This document shows positions 1-8,286 of a DNA stretch of 64,000 nt, one piece after another (within the stretch, counting starts at the first letter, position 1; each line of letters starts with the position of its first letter). Position numbers and translations under genes: made by a program. Location of the stretch: assembly GCF_900199205.1 (NCBI RefSeq), contig NZ_OBMJ01000001.1, positions 2,545,001 through 2,609,000 on the forward strand, read 5' to 3'. The notes beneath the pieces were generated by a model. It worked only from the letters and a program-made list of their open reading frames with translations. It searched no databases and was not told where the DNA came from. The stretch comes from Streptomyces sp. 1331.2. Its GTDB lineage: Bacteria; Actinomycetota; Actinomycetes; Streptomycetales; Streptomycetaceae.

Positions 1-452
1 CGTGCGGCCTGTCCTGCCGCGACACGCTGCGCCTGGAGGCGGGCATGCCGCTGTACGGCCACGAGCTGTCCACCGACCTCACCCCGTTCGACGCGGGCCT
101 GGGCCGGGTCGTCCGTTTCGACAAGACCACCAACGACGGCGCCTTCGTCGGCCGCAAGGCGCTGGAGCAGGCCGCCGCCGCGGCCGAGACCAACCCTCCG
201 CGGGTGCTGGTCGGCCTGGTATCCGAGGGCAAGCGCGTCCCGCGCGCCGAGTACACCGTGGTCTCCACCGACGGTGCCCCGATCGGCCGGATCACCTCGG
301 GCGCGCCCTCCCCGACGCTGGGCAAGCCGATCGCGATGGCGTACGTGGACGCGGCGCACGCGGCCCCCGGCACCACCGTCGCAGTGGACGTGCGCGGCAA
401 GCACGAGCCGGTCGAGGTCGTGGCGCTGCCGTTCTACAAGCGCGCCCGCTGA
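1..452 (+). CDS. gcvT: Aminomethyltransferase (glycine cleavage T protein), C-terminal part
   Basis: The frame is open from base 3 at the window edge to the TGA at 450-452, so only the last ~150 codons are present. The readable part contains [17 protein letters not shown], then [10 protein letters not shown] and F(V)GRKAL, which are hallmark C-terminal segments of GcvT. The protein takes the aminomethyl group from the lipoyl arm of GcvH, transfers the methylene to tetrahydrofolate and releases ammonia. gcvH follows 100 bp downstream and glyA after that, the usual actinobacterial glycine-cleavage order. Any glycine riboswitch would lie upstream, outside the window. Confidence 0.95.
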   Translation, partial: CGLSCRDTLRLEAGMPLYGHELSTDLTPFDAGLGRVVRFDKTTNDGAFVGRKALEQAAAAAETNPPRVLVGLVSEGKRVPRAEYTVVSTDGAPIGRITSGAPSPTLGKPIAMAYVDAAHAAPGTTVAVDVRGKHEPVEVVALPFYKRAR

Positions 453-552
453 CCGCCCTCCGGCACCCGATTCCCCCCATACCCGCACGTCGAAGCCGTC
501 CTCGCGGCGGCCCGCTTCGCCGTACCCGCTTCCCATCCTGGAGAATGACGCC

Positions 553-927
553 ATGAGCAACCCCCAGCACCTGCAGTACACCAAGGAGCACGAGTGGCTG
601 ACGGCCGCCGAGGGCGGTGTCTCCACGGTCGGCATCACCAAGCACGCCGCCGACGCGCTCGGTGACATCGTCTACGTGCAGCTGCCCGAGGTCGGCGAGA
701 CCGTGACGGCCGGCGAGACCTGTGGCGAGCTGGAGTCCACCAAGTCGGTCAGCGACCTGTACTCCCCGGTGACCGGCGAGGTCACCGAGGTCAACCAGGA
801 CGTCCTGGACGACAACGGCCTGGTCAACAGCGCCCCCTTCGAGGGCGGCTGGCTGTTCAAGGTGCGCGTGGAGTCCACCGACGAGCTGCTCAGCGCGGAC
901 GAGTACACCGCCCTCATCGGCGGCTGA
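553..927 (+). CDS. gcvH: Glycine cleavage system H protein
   Basis: This 124-residue protein has the full length of a GcvH. It starts with [16 protein letters not shown] and has the lipoylation site in [20 protein letters not shown], where the lysine of ESTKS carries the lipoyl group that shuttles the aminomethyl intermediate between the P, T and L proteins. The ATG at 553 is preceded by a GGAGAATGA Shine-Dalgarno region at 540-548. It sits between gcvT and glyA on the same strand with gaps of about 100 and 86 bp, so co-transcription is likely. A G/C-rich imperfect inverted repeat at about 938-965, between gcvH and glyA, could adjust readthrough but has no U tract. Confidence 0.97.
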   Translation: MSNPQHLQYTKEHEWLTAAEGGVSTVGITKHAADALGDIVYVQLPEVGETVTAGETCGELESTKSVSDLYSPVTGEVTEVNQDVLDDNGLVNSAPFEGGWLFKVRVESTDELLSADEYTALIGG

Positions 928-1013
928 AACCCTGGCCGGGGCGGCCGTCGCGCGGCGGTCGCCCCTCCCCCCAGCCGCGGCCCCCTTTCCTCCTCCACCG
1001 GGAAGAACACACC

Positions 1014-2282
1014 ATGACGGTTCTCAACCAGTCCCTGCACGCCCTCGACCCGGAGATCGCCGCCGCGGTCGACGCCGAGCTGCACCGCCAGCAGACCACC
1101 CTGGAGATGATCGCCTCCGAGAACTTCGCCCCGGTGGCGGTCATGGAGGCCCAGGGCTCGGTGCTCACCAACAAGTACGCGGAGGGCTACCCCGGCCGCC
1201 GCTACTACGGCGGCTGCGAGCACGTCGACGTGGTCGAGCAGATCGCGATCGACCGCATCAAGGCCCTGTTCGGCGCCGAGCACGCCAACGTCCAGCCGCA
1301 CTCGGGTGCGCAGGCCAACGCCGCCGCGATGTTCGCGCTGATCCAGCCGGGCGACACCATCCTGGGCCTGAGCCTGGCCCACGGCGGTCACCTGACCCAC
1401 GGCATGAAGATCAACTTCTCCGGCAAGCTCTACAACGTGGCCGCGTACCACGTGGACGAGAAGACCGGCCTGGTCGACATGGCCGAGGTCGAGCGCCTGG
1501 CCAAGGAGCACCAGCCGAAGCTGATCATCGCCGGCTGGTCCGCCTACCCGCGCCAGCTGGACTTCGCCGAGTTCCGCCGGATCGCCGACGAGGTCGGCGC
1601 GCTGCTCATGGTGGACATGGCGCACTTCGCCGGCCTGGTGGCCGCCGGGCTGCACCCGAACCCGGTGCCTTACGCGGACGTGGTCACCACCACCACCCAC
1701 AAGACCCTGGGCGGCCCGCGCGGCGGCGTCATCCTGTCCAAGGCCGAGTGGGCCAAGAAGATCAACTCCGCGGTCTTCCCCGGCCAGCAGGGCGGCCCGC
1801 TGGAGCACGTGATCGCCGGCAAGGCGGTCGCCTTCAAGGTCGCCGCGTCCGAGGAGTTCAAGGAGCGCCAGCAGCGCACCCTGGACGGTGCCCGGATCCT
1901 CGCCGAGCGCCTGCTGCAGGCAGACGTCGCCGAGGCCGGCGCGTCCGTGCTCTCCGGCGGCACCGACGTCCACCTGGTCCTGGTCGACCTGCGCAACAGC
2001 CAGCTCGACGGCCAGCAGGCCGAGGACCGGCTGCACGAGGTCGGCATCACCGTCAACCGCAACGCCATCCCGAACGACCCGCGCCCGCCGATGGTCACCT
2101 CCGGCCTGCGCATCGGCACCCCGGCCCTGGCCACCCGCGGCTTCCAGGCCGAGGACTTCCGCGAGGTCGCCGACATCATCGCCGAGGCGCTCAAGCCCGC
2201 CTTCGACGAGACCGTCGCCACCGCGCTGAAGGCCCGCGTCACCGCGCTGGCCGAGAAGTACCCGCTGTACCCGAACCTCTAG
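1014..2282 (+). CDS. glyA: Serine hydroxymethyltransferase
   Basis: A full-length SHMT of 422 residues. It interconverts serine plus tetrahydrofolate with glycine plus 5,10-methylene-THF in the cytoplasm. The PLP lysine is K230 in [14 protein letters not shown]. Other family marks are EMIASENF near residue 35, [17 protein letters not shown] and PHSGAQAN. Lying just behind gcvT-gcvH, it can condense glycine with the methylene-THF released by the cleavage system, giving serine as substrate for sdaA downstream. The ATG at 1014 follows a GGGAAGAACACACC spacer, an acceptable ribosome-binding site. Confidence 0.97.
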   Translation: MTVLNQSLHALDPEIAAAVDAELHRQQTTLEMIASENFAPVAVMEAQGSVLTNKYAEGYPGRRYYGGCEHVDVVEQIAIDRIKALFGAEHANVQPHSGAQANAAAMFALIQPGDTILGLSLAHGGHLTHGMKINFSGKLYNVAAYHVDEKTGLVDMAEVERLAKEHQPKLIIAGWSAYPRQLDFAEFRRIADEVGALLMVDMAHFAGLVAAGLHPNPVPYADVVTTTTHKTLGGPRGGVILSKAEWAKKINSAVFPGQQGGPLEHVIAGKAVAFKVAASEEFKERQQRTLDGARILAERLLQADVAEAGASVLSGGTDVHLVLVDLRNSQLDGQQAEDRLHEVGITVNRNAIPNDPRPPMVTSGLRIGTPALATRGFQAEDFREVADIIAEALKPAFDETVATALKARVTALAEKYPLYPNL

Positions 2283-2330
2283 TACGGCCACGGGTGACCG
2301 GCCTCACTCCGGCCGGGCGCCTGTCACTCC

Positions 2331-2368
2331 GGGGCACCGCGCACACTGGACAGTGCGCGCGGTGCCCC
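2331..2368. terminator. Strong inverted repeat between glyA and sdaA
   Basis: Left arm GGGGCACCGCGC and right arm GCGCGGTGCCCC pair perfectly (12 bp) with a short loop. It sits 48 bp after glyA and 50 bp before the sdaA GTG. No U-run follows, so it may be an intrinsic terminator of the actinobacterial type or an attenuator that partly uncouples sdaA from the gcv-glyA transcript. Confidence 0.6.
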
Positions 2369-2418
2369 GTTCCGTGCACCGCCCTGTCCTTCCACGAGAC
2401 CAGACAAGGACGTCCTCC

Positions 2419-3786
2419 GTGGCCATCAGTGTCTTCGACCTCTTCTCCATCGGCATCGGCCCGTCGAGCTCCCACACCGTGGGCCCGATGCGCGCCGCCC
2501 GGATGTTCGCCCGCCGACTGCGGTCCGAAGGCCTGCTGGCCCAGGTCACCGGTGTGCGCGCCGAGCTGTACGGCTCACTGGGCGCCACCGGCCACGGCCA
2601 CGGCACCCCGAAGGCCGTCCTGCTGGGCCTGGAGAACAACTCGCCCCGCACCGTCGACGTCGACCAGGCCGACAAGGACGTCGAGCGGATCACCGCCGAG
2701 AAGCGGCTCCACCTGCTCGGCGAGCACACCATCGCCTTCGACCCCGACACCGAGCTGATCCTGCACCGCCGCCGCTCGCTGCCCTACCACGCCAACGGCA
2801 TGACCCTCTGGGCGTACGCGGCGGACGGCTCGACCCTGCTGGAGAAGACCTACTACTCGGTCGGCGGCGGCTTCGTCGTCGACGAGGACGCGATCGGCGC
2901 GGACCGGGTCAAGCCCGACGACACCGTGCTGAAGTACCCCTTCCGCACCGGTGACGAGCTGCTGCGGCTCAGCCGGGAGACCGGTCTTTCGATCTCCGGC
3001 CTGATGCTGGAGAACGAGAAGGCCTGGCGCAGCGAGGAGGAGATCCGCACCGGGCTGCTGGAGATCTGGTCCGTGATGCAGGAGTGCGTGCGGGCCGGCA
3101 TGACCCGTGAGGGCATCCTGCCGGGCGGCCTCAAGGTCCGCCGCCGGGCAGCCGCGGCCGCGCGGACGCTGCGCGCCGAGGGCATCGGCCCGGCCAACGC
3201 GATGGAGTGGGTGACCCTCTACGCGATGGCCGTCAACGAGGAGAACGCCTCCGGCCGCCGGGTGGTCACCGCGCCGACCAACGGCGCGGCGGGGATCATC
3301 CCGGCCGTGCTGCACTACTACCTGAACTTCATCCCGGGCGCCGACGACGAGGGCATCGTCCGCTTCCTGCTCGCGGCCGGCGCCATCGGCATGCTCTTCA
3401 AGGAGAACGCCTCCATCTCCGGCGCCGAGGTCGGCTGCCAGGGCGAGGTCGGCTCCGCCTGCTCGATGGCCGCGGGCGGCCTCGCCGAGGTCCTGGGCGG
3501 CACCCCCGAGCAGGTCGAGAACGCCGCCGAGATCGGCATCGAGCACAACCTCGGCCTCACCTGCGACCCGGTCGGCGGCCTGGTCCAGATCCCCTGCATC
3601 GAGCGCAACGGCATGGCCTCGGTCAAGGCCGTCACCGCGGCCCGGATGGCGCTGCGCGGCGACGGCCGGCACCACGTCTCGCTGGACAAGGCGATCAAGA
3701 CGATGAAGGAGACCGGGGCCGACATGAAGATCAAGTACAAGGAGACCTCGCGCGGCGGCCTCGCCGTGAACGTCATCGAGTGCTGA
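2419..3786 (+). CDS. sdaA: L-serine ammonia-lyase (iron-sulfur dependent, single chain)
   Basis: A 455-residue single-chain L-serine dehydratase that converts serine to pyruvate and ammonia. The N-terminal beta domain begins [26 protein letters not shown], and the alpha domain carries the cluster cysteines. C340 (in [10 protein letters not shown]), C382 (LTCDPVGG) and C393 (IPCIERN) have the C-x41-C-x10-C spacing of the [4Fe-4S] site. The GTG at 2419 was chosen because the family starts at (M)AISVFDLF; a longer frame back to 2353 would run through the upstream hairpin. With gcvTH and glyA it forms a route from glycine to pyruvate. Confidence 0.95.
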   Translation: MAISVFDLFSIGIGPSSSHTVGPMRAARMFARRLRSEGLLAQVTGVRAELYGSLGATGHGHGTPKAVLLGLENNSPRTVDVDQADKDVERITAEKRLHLLGEHTIAFDPDTELILHRRRSLPYHANGMTLWAYAADGSTLLEKTYYSVGGGFVVDEDAIGADRVKPDDTVLKYPFRTGDELLRLSRETGLSISGLMLENEKAWRSEEEIRTGLLEIWSVMQECVRAGMTREGILPGGLKVRRRAAAAARTLRAEGIGPANAMEWVTLYAMAVNEENASGRRVVTAPTNGAAGIIPAVLHYYLNFIPGADDEGIVRFLLAAGAIGMLFKENASISGAEVGCQGEVGSACSMAAGGLAEVLGGTPEQVENAAEIGIEHNLGLTCDPVGGLVQIPCIERNGMASVKAVTAARMALRGDGRHHVSLDKAIKTMKETGADMKIKYKETSRGGLAVNVIEC

Positions 3787-3833
3787 CCGACGACTGACCG
3801 GCGGCTGACCACGAGCCGGTCTCGACTCCCCGG

Positions 3834-3867
3834 CCCCCGGGTGGACCTCCCTCCGCCCGGGGGTTTT
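3834..3867 (+). terminator. Rho-independent terminator after sdaA
   Basis: CCCCCGGG at 3834-3841 pairs with CCCGGGGG at 3856-3863, followed directly by TTTT. It closes the glycine/serine gene row. Confidence 0.8.
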
Positions 3868-3943
3868 CGCATTTCCACTGGCCGACGGTCCGTCAACCAC
3901 GCCATAATTTCGGCGAGTTGGTTCGCGCCAGAGGGGGAGGCGG

Positions 3944-5719
3944 ATGACCGTCCAGCCGTCGGAACCGCATCGTCCGCCGACGGACCCATCGCCGGACCCG
4001 CCGCCGGACCCGCCGCCGGTGTCGCCGTACGCGCACTCCGAGGCCACCCGGCTGCTCTGCGCCGCCGTCCACCTCGACCCGGACTACCGCCGGCGCGTCA
4101 TCGCCGAACTGGTCGAGCACGACGAGCGCACCGTCCCGCCGTCGCTCGGCTTCGACCTGGTCACCGTCCTGGCGCACGCCCTGCGAGCCCGGGCGCTGGA
4201 GCTCCGCACCGGCGCGGTGCTCGTCGCGATCTGGGCGGCCTTCTTCTGCACCGTCTGCTGGCCGCTGTTCCAGCACCCGCCCAGCAGCAGCTACTGGAGG
4301 TCCTACGGGGACGGGATATCCGGCGGGTACGGCGGCTACTACGGCGACTCGTACGGCCAGGGGTCGGCCTCCGACGCCGCGCTCGGCACGCTCTCCCGCT
4401 ACCTGACGCCGTACCTCGCGAACTTCGCCGTCCTGTACGCCCTGGTCACCCTGCTGTCCTGGTTCGCCAAGCCCGCCGAGGTCCGGGCCCGCGCGCTGGC
4501 CGGCCCGGCCGGCTCCCAGGCTGCCGCCCGGCGGGCCGTCGGCGGCCTGCGCGCGGCCGTCCCCGTGATCGCCCAGATCCTGTACTGGACACTGGCGTTG
4601 GCCACCCTCCAGGACTCGGCCCCGTACGGCGTGCTGTTCCCGCTGCTGCTCGCCGCCACGGTGGGCGGGCACCGCCTGCTGATCGCCCAGACCGTCCGCC
4701 GGGAACTGGCCCGCGACGCGTTCCGGCGCCAGCCGCCCCGCTCCTTGCCCGACCGGCCGCGCTACCGGGCGCTGCACGCGGCCATCGCCGCCGAGCAGTA
4801 CTCGCAGCTCGTCGTCTACGACCCGGCCGACCCCTTCCTCGGCTCCGGAGTCCCGCACCGCCCCTGGTCGTTCGCCCTGGAGCTGAAGCGCCGCAAGACC
4901 GGGCCGGTGGCCCCCGGCGGGACCCTCACCGCCCGCGCCGTCCTCGAACGGGTCCTCCCGCTGGTGGGCGACCTGCGTCAGGCCGCCGCCGACACCAGCC
5001 TCGACCGGCTGCGGGACCTGGAGATCGACCACCTCGTCTACCTGCCGTACGGGCCGACGCGCGGCGACGTCCCGCGCGAGCCGGCCGAGGTCGCCCGGCA
5101 CGTCGCCGAGGCGGTGGACGAGGGCGGCGAGCAGCGCCGGTACTTCCTGCGGGTGCGGGTCGGCGCCTGGGACGAGCAGGTGGTGCTGACCGTCCAGCTG
5201 CGCGTGCACACCCAGGGGAACCTGCTGGTCCTGGAGGTCGTCCCGCACGTCCTCGGGCCGGTCCGGCGCGACTACGAACTGCGCACCGAAGCGGTGGCCC
5301 AGTGGGGCACCCGGCTGTGGCTCGGCCGCCCCGCGGTGTCCGCGTTCACCGCCGGGCCCGCCGCGATGCGCTCGCTGCTGCACCCAGGCGGCCCGGCGGG
5401 CGCGGCGACGGAGAGCACCCTGGTGGCGGCCGCGCGCCCGGTCGTCTCGCTGCGCGAGCTGGTCGCCTCCTCGACCGTCTCGCTCTTCCAGGAACTGGAC
5501 GCCAGCCGGTACCTGAAGACGATCGAGGAGCGGATCATCGACGGCGTGCGCGTGGCACTGGAGCAGATGGGGTACGAGACCGGCCGCTTCGAGCAGACCG
5601 TGGTGCAGGTGATGGAGGGCGGGATCCACATCGGCTCGATGAGCGGCGGGGCCGTCGCCACCAACGGCGGCACCGCGCAGGCGGGGGTCACGCCGCCGGC
5701 CGGCGGGCAGCCTACGTAG
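3944..5719 (+). CDS. Large membrane protein of unknown function with C-terminal GGAVA motif
   Basis: A 591-residue protein I cannot assign to a named family. It starts with a proline/aspartate-rich cytoplasmic stretch (residues 1-27), then HSEATRLLCAAVHLD. Hydrophobic segments lie near residues 86-108, 155-175 and 200-240, suggesting about four membrane helices in the first half. The second half is soluble and charged, with YRPWSFALELKRRK-like text and a long stretch of ordinary globular character. The extreme C terminus (559-576) reads GGIHIGSMSGGAVATNGG, the same peptide found twice in the next gene. The ATG at 3944 follows a GAGGGGGAGGC ribosome-binding site. It is the first of a three-gene row (gaps of about 42 bp) and may be a membrane partner of the two following products. 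Confidence 0.75.
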   Translation: MTVQPSEPHRPPTDPSPDPPPDPPPVSPYAHSEATRLLCAAVHLDPDYRRRVIAELVEHDERTVPPSLGFDLVTVLAHALRARALELRTGAVLVAIWAAFFCTVCWPLFQHPPSSSYWRSYGDGISGGYGGYYGDSYGQGSASDAALGTLSRYLTPYLANFAVLYALVTLLSWFAKPAEVRARALAGPAGSQAAARRAVGGLRAAVPVIAQILYWTLALATLQDSAPYGVLFPLLLAATVGGHRLLIAQTVRRELARDAFRRQPPRSLPDRPRYRALHAAIAAEQYSQLVVYDPADPFLGSGVPHRPWSFALELKRRKTGPVAPGGTLTARAVLERVLPLVGDLRQAAADTSLDRLRDLEIDHLVYLPYGPTRGDVPREPAEVARHVAEAVDEGGEQRRYFLRVRVGAWDEQVVLTVQLRVHTQGNLLVLEVVPHVLGPVRRDYELRTEAVAQWGTRLWLGRPAVSAFTAGPAAMRSLLHPGGPAGAATESTLVAAARPVVSLRELVASSTVSLFQELDASRYLKTIEERIIDGVRVALEQMGYETGRFEQTVVQVMEGGIHIGSMSGGAVATNGGTAQAGVTPPAGGQPT

Positions 5720-5761
5720 CGTCGCCGATTCACCGGCATGTCCCGGGAGTCGGGATCAGGG

Positions 5762-6307
5762 ATGAGCGAGGAGCAGAACGTGCAGCACGACGAGGAGAAC
5801 ACTCCGCCGACCCCCGCCAGCGGCGGGGTGTCGATCGGCGCGATGACCGGCGGGGCCGTCGCCTCGGGCCGCGGCGCCCGCGCGGAGGACCGCTCGCAGC
5901 GGGCCGGTGCGCCCGACCCGCTGCCGGACACCAGCGGGCTGACGATGCCGGCCCCGGCGCCCGGCGGGGTCTCGATCGGCACGATGACCGGCGGCGCCGT
6001 CGCCTCCGGGGAGGACGCGACGGCCGTCGACGCCTCGACCCGCCTCACCCCCTCGGCCCGCGAACTGCTCGCGGCCATGGGCGAGTTGCGGAGCCAGCTG
6101 CCGATGTTCACCCGGGCCGAGGGCAACGGCGTGGCCGAGGTGGAGCAGGAGCTGGACGCCGTCGGCACCGCCCTCGAACAGACCGGCACCGCCCCGCGCA
6201 CCCGCCTGGAGCGGCTGCGCGACCTCCTCCGGCGCTCGACCACGGTGGTCTCCGGGCTGGCCTCGGCGCTGGCGGTGGTGCAGGCGATCGAGCAGTTCCT
6301 GGGCTGA
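5762..6307 (+). CDS. Small protein with two GGVSIGxMTGGAVASG motifs and a helical C terminus
   Basis: A 181-residue protein. Two near-identical copies of a 16-residue peptide lie at residues 21-36 (GGVSIGAMTGGAVASG) and 68-83 (GGVSIGTMTGGAVASG), each after a Pro/Ala linker and followed by an Arg/Ala/Asp-rich tail. Residues ~92-181 are predicted helical (LTPSARELLAAMGELRSQLP... RLERLRDLLRRSTTVV... AIEQFLG). This layout, a short Gly/Ala beta-type motif followed by a helical bundle ending in a hydrophobic helix, resembles actinobacterial DUF5955-type proteins; that resemblance is from memory. The ATG at 5762 is preferred over one at 5738 because a GGGATCAGGG purine stretch precedes it. The motif also ends the upstream membrane protein, so the two products probably interact or share a ligand. 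Confidence 0.7.
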   Translation: MSEEQNVQHDEENTPPTPASGGVSIGAMTGGAVASGRGARAEDRSQRAGAPDPLPDTSGLTMPAPAPGGVSIGTMTGGAVASGEDATAVDASTRLTPSARELLAAMGELRSQLPMFTRAEGNGVAEVEQELDAVGTALEQTGTAPRTRLERLRDLLRRSTTVVSGLASALAVVQAIEQFLG

Positions 6308-6349
6308 GCGGGAGCGGGTAGCGGGTAGCGGGAACGACGGGGAGCGGGA

Positions 6350-7237
6350 GTGGCAGGCACGTACTGGGACAAGAACAGCCAGCAGTGGGTGGCCCGTCCA
6401 CCGACGGACGAGGCGGCCCCGCCGCCGCCTCCGGTGGATCCTCCCTCCACACCCCCTGCCACACCCCCGCGCCCGACCTCGCCCCCGCCTCCGCCCGTCG
6501 AGCCCCCGCCGGACTACCCGAGCCCGCCGCCCGCCGGGAAGCGCCCGCTCCGGCGGCTACTGGTGGCCGCCCTCGCCGGCGCGCTCATCGGGGCGCTCGC
6601 GGGCGGCGGCGGCTACCTGCTGACCCGCCACGACGGCGGGGCCGCGCCGACGGGCACGACGACCCTCACCGCCACGCCCCCGGTCACGGCCTCCGGCTCC
6701 CCCTCCGCCACCGCCTCGCCCACCATCCCGACGTCCACCCCGACCCCGACCCCGACGCCCACTCCGAGCCCAACCCCGACCGGGCCGCACCTCACCCCGT
6801 TCCAGGACCCGAACGGCTTCACCGTCCTCGTCCCGGACGGCTGGCAGCGGCGGGACGACGGCCACTCCGTCTTCTACGAGTCCCCGGACAAGCTCAGCCT
6901 GGTCCAGGTGTACGCGATGGGCACCGACCCCCCGTACGACCAGGCCCTCGCCACCGACGCCGCCCTCTCCACCGATGCCGCGAGGTTCCCGGGCTACCAC
7001 CGCATCCGCCTGGAGCGGACGGCCGGCGGCACCGCGGAGCTGGAGTACGCCTACAACCACTCCTCCGGCACCGTCCGGCACGCCGTCGACCACATCACCA
7101 ACGGCCCGAACGGCACCGCCTACGCCCTCATCGTGGCCGGCCCCGAGGGCGACTGGCCCACCGGACTCCAGGACCTCCGCGCGGCGGAGCTCACCGGCTT
7201 CTGTTTCGCCGCCCAGTGCCCGTCCCCCGCCGGCTGA
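6350..7237 (+). CDS. Single-pass membrane protein with Pro-rich cytoplasmic part and extracellular domain
   Basis: A 295-residue protein. Residues 1-64 begin AGTYWDKNSQQWV and turn into a proline tract. A single membrane helix lies at about 68-90 (LLVAALAGALIGALAGGGGYL). A Thr/Pro/Ser linker follows, including a (TP)n run coded by an ACCCCG-type microsatellite, and then a compact domain from about 147 (DPNGFTVLVPDGWQRR...) to the end with two cysteines near the C terminus. That domain resembles extracellular sensor ends of Streptomyces Ser/Thr kinases, but no kinase domain is present. The GTG at 6350 follows GGGGAGCGGGA. It is the third gene of the row starting at 3944. Function unknown. Confidence 0.75.
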   Translation: MAGTYWDKNSQQWVARPPTDEAAPPPPPVDPPSTPPATPPRPTSPPPPPVEPPPDYPSPPPAGKRPLRRLLVAALAGALIGALAGGGGYLLTRHDGGAAPTGTTTLTATPPVTASGSPSATASPTIPTSTPTPTPTPTPSPTPTGPHLTPFQDPNGFTVLVPDGWQRRDDGHSVFYESPDKLSLVQVYAMGTDPPYDQALATDAALSTDAARFPGYHRIRLERTAGGTAELEYAYNHSSGTVRHAVDHITNGPNGTAYALIVAGPEGDWPTGLQDLRAAELTGFCFAAQCPSPAG

Positions 7238-7247
7238 CCCGAGCCCC

Positions 7248-7284
7248 CTGCGCAGGAAGTCGGCCCACCCGACTTCCTGCGCAG
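7248..7284. repeat. REP-like palindrome, copy 1
   Basis: A perfect 16-bp inverted repeat: CTGCGCAGGAAGTCGG, 5-nt loop CCCAC, CCGACTTCCTGCGCAG. It begins 10 nt after the stop of the gene at 6350-7237 and ends 16 nt before the convergent gene at 7301. It is identical over all 37 bp to the copy at 8242-8278. It can act as a bidirectional terminator. Confidence 0.9.
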
Positions 7285-7300
7285 CCGCCCCCAGGGCCCT

Positions 7301-7648
7301 TCACCGCGTCGGTTGATCCGGTTCGGGCGGCATCTCCGTCGAGCCCGAGACGACCATCAGCAGGACCTCCTGGGCCCACTCCACCCAACGGAGCTCCGCA
7401 TCGATGTGCTTCGTGATCGTGGTCGGCTTGAACGTCTCACGTGCCGGGTCGTCCCTCTCGCCTGCCGTCTCCCAGCAGAGGGCGACCATCCGCTGCGCGC
7501 GGAGCGCTCGCAGCTCGTCTTCCACAACGAGCCGGTCGTCCCGTTCGCTCTGCAGGGCTTGCCGCAGCTCCAGGATCTGCTCACGTGCTTCGGCGAGTTC
7601 CGGAGACTGGGCCGCAATCGAGTCACGGCCCCTCGCCGCGTAGATCAA
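7301..7648 (-). CDS. Small coiled-coil protein coupled to an HTH regulator
   Basis: A 115-residue protein, not recognised. Residues ~15-55 (SPELAEAREQILELRQALQSERDDRL... ELRAL) have strong heptad character and should form a coiled coil. The C-terminal half is rich in charged and aromatic residues (HIDAELRWVEWAQEVLLMVV). Its ATG overlaps the stop of the HTH gene upstream by 4 nt (ATGA), so the two are translationally coupled and probably act together. It ends 16 nt from REP-like copy 1. GC at third positions is less extreme than in the flanking genes, consistent with acquired DNA. Confidence 0.6.
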   Translation of the reverse strand: MIYAARGRDSIAAQSPELAEAREQILELRQALQSERDDRLVVEDELRALRAQRMVALCWETAGERDDPARETFKPTTITKHIDAELRWVEWAQEVLLMVVSGSTEMPPEPDQPTR

Positions 7649-8031
7649 AGCGCGGGTTCTCGCGACGTCTTCGGCTCCGACTGTGCCCCCTCACACTCTG
7701 CGACAAGCCCGTGGAGCAAGGGCGCAAGCTCCACGGGTGGGATTTCGCGTCCGTTCAGGAATTTCGAGAACCGTGTGTGGTCGACCCGCCGGCCGCTGCT
7801 GCTCAGCCTGGCGGCGCATTCCCCGGAGGAGAGGCCGGCGCGAGTGCGCAGGACCCTCAGATGCTCCGCCAATTCACGCTGTGCGGCATTCAGTTCCGGC
7901 CCCAGAGATGCCAGACGGCGCTGCCTTCCAGGCTCCGTGTTCTCCAATGTCGCCTTCAAGATTCGTTCTTGCCGCCGCGCGCAACATGCGGCCCTCCCGC
8001 GCAAGCTTCCGCTGCGACCTGGCGCAACCAC
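7645..8031 (-). CDS. XRE-type helix-turn-helix regulator
   Basis: A protein of up to 128 residues. Residues ~52-115 (LAEHLRVLRTRAGLSSGECAARL... VDHTRFSKFLNGREIPP) read as a Cro/C1-type HTH with an inserted turn, typical of small Streptomyces regulators. The N-terminal ~35 residues are Arg/Cys-rich and poorly protein-like, so translation may start later, for example at a TTG encoding LKATLENTEPGRQ. It is coupled by a 4-nt overlap to the coiled-coil gene downstream and is divergent from the small membrane-peptide gene at 8088. The ~55-bp gap between them probably holds both promoters and an operator. Target genes are unknown. Confidence 0.65.
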   Translation of the reverse strand: MVAPGRSGSLRGRAACCARRQERILKATLENTEPGRQRRLASLGPELNAAQRELAEHLRVLRTRAGLSSGECAARLSSSGRRVDHTRFSKFLNGREIPPVELAPLLHGLVAECEGAQSEPKTSREPAL

Positions 8032-8087
8032 CTGCGTGCTTGCTGTGATCGGACCCTACCGAAACAGCCCCGCACCGGGAGACCCAC

Positions 8088-8234
8088 TTGCCCCGATCAC
8101 GCACCGGCCGCCCGTTCATCGACATCCGGATCGGCGGTCTGCGGCTGACTGCCCAGCGCAGCCCGATTCGCGCCATCGTCGTGCTCTGCTCACTGACCTG
8201 CTCCCTCGCGGGTCTGCTCGCCTTGCGCAGGTAG
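8088..8234 (+). CDS. 48-residue amphipathic/membrane peptide
   Basis: The TTG at 8088 opens a 49-codon frame ending in TAG at 8232-8234. It is preceded at ideal distance (5 nt) by GGGAGA at 8077-8082. The product reads PRSRTGRPFIDIRIGGLRL, then TAQRSPIRAIVVLCSLTCSL, then AGLLALRR: a basic N terminus, an RIGGLRLT segment and one hydrophobic helix with basic residues at the end. Similar small R-I-G-G-x-x-x-T/hydrophobic peptides occur, from memory, in Streptomyces accessory DNA. It is divergent from the HTH gene and followed 7 nt later by REP-like copy 2. It could be a membrane-active peptide whose regulator is the HTH protein; this is inference. Confidence 0.55.
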   Translation: MPRSRTGRPFIDIRIGGLRLTAQRSPIRAIVVLCSLTCSLAGLLALRR

Positions 8235-8241
8235 GCCGCCC

Positions 8242-8278
8242 CTGCGCAGGAAGTCGGCCCACCCGACTTCCTGCGCAG
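8242..8278. repeat. REP-like palindrome, copy 2
   Basis: Identical 37 bp to the copy at 7248-7284. It lies between the convergent small-peptide gene (stop at 8234) and the EamA gene (stop at 8287), so it probably terminates both. Confidence 0.9.
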
Positions 8279-8286
8279 CCATGCTC

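Noticed and set aside
453..1013. Glycine riboswitch before gcvH or glyA
   Set aside because: The gaps are only 86-100 bp and lack the conserved glycine-aptamer core; one would be expected upstream of gcvT, outside the window.
672..2291. Long open frame on the minus strand opposite gcvH-glyA
   Set aside because: It mirrors a well-conserved gene with high-GC third positions. The translation is Gly/Val/Leu/Arg-rich without any family signature.
7248..8278. Identical palindromes as attachment sites of an integrated element
   Set aside because: No integrase or transposase lies between or near them, and a perfect palindrome recurring at four places fits a REP-like repeat better than att sites.
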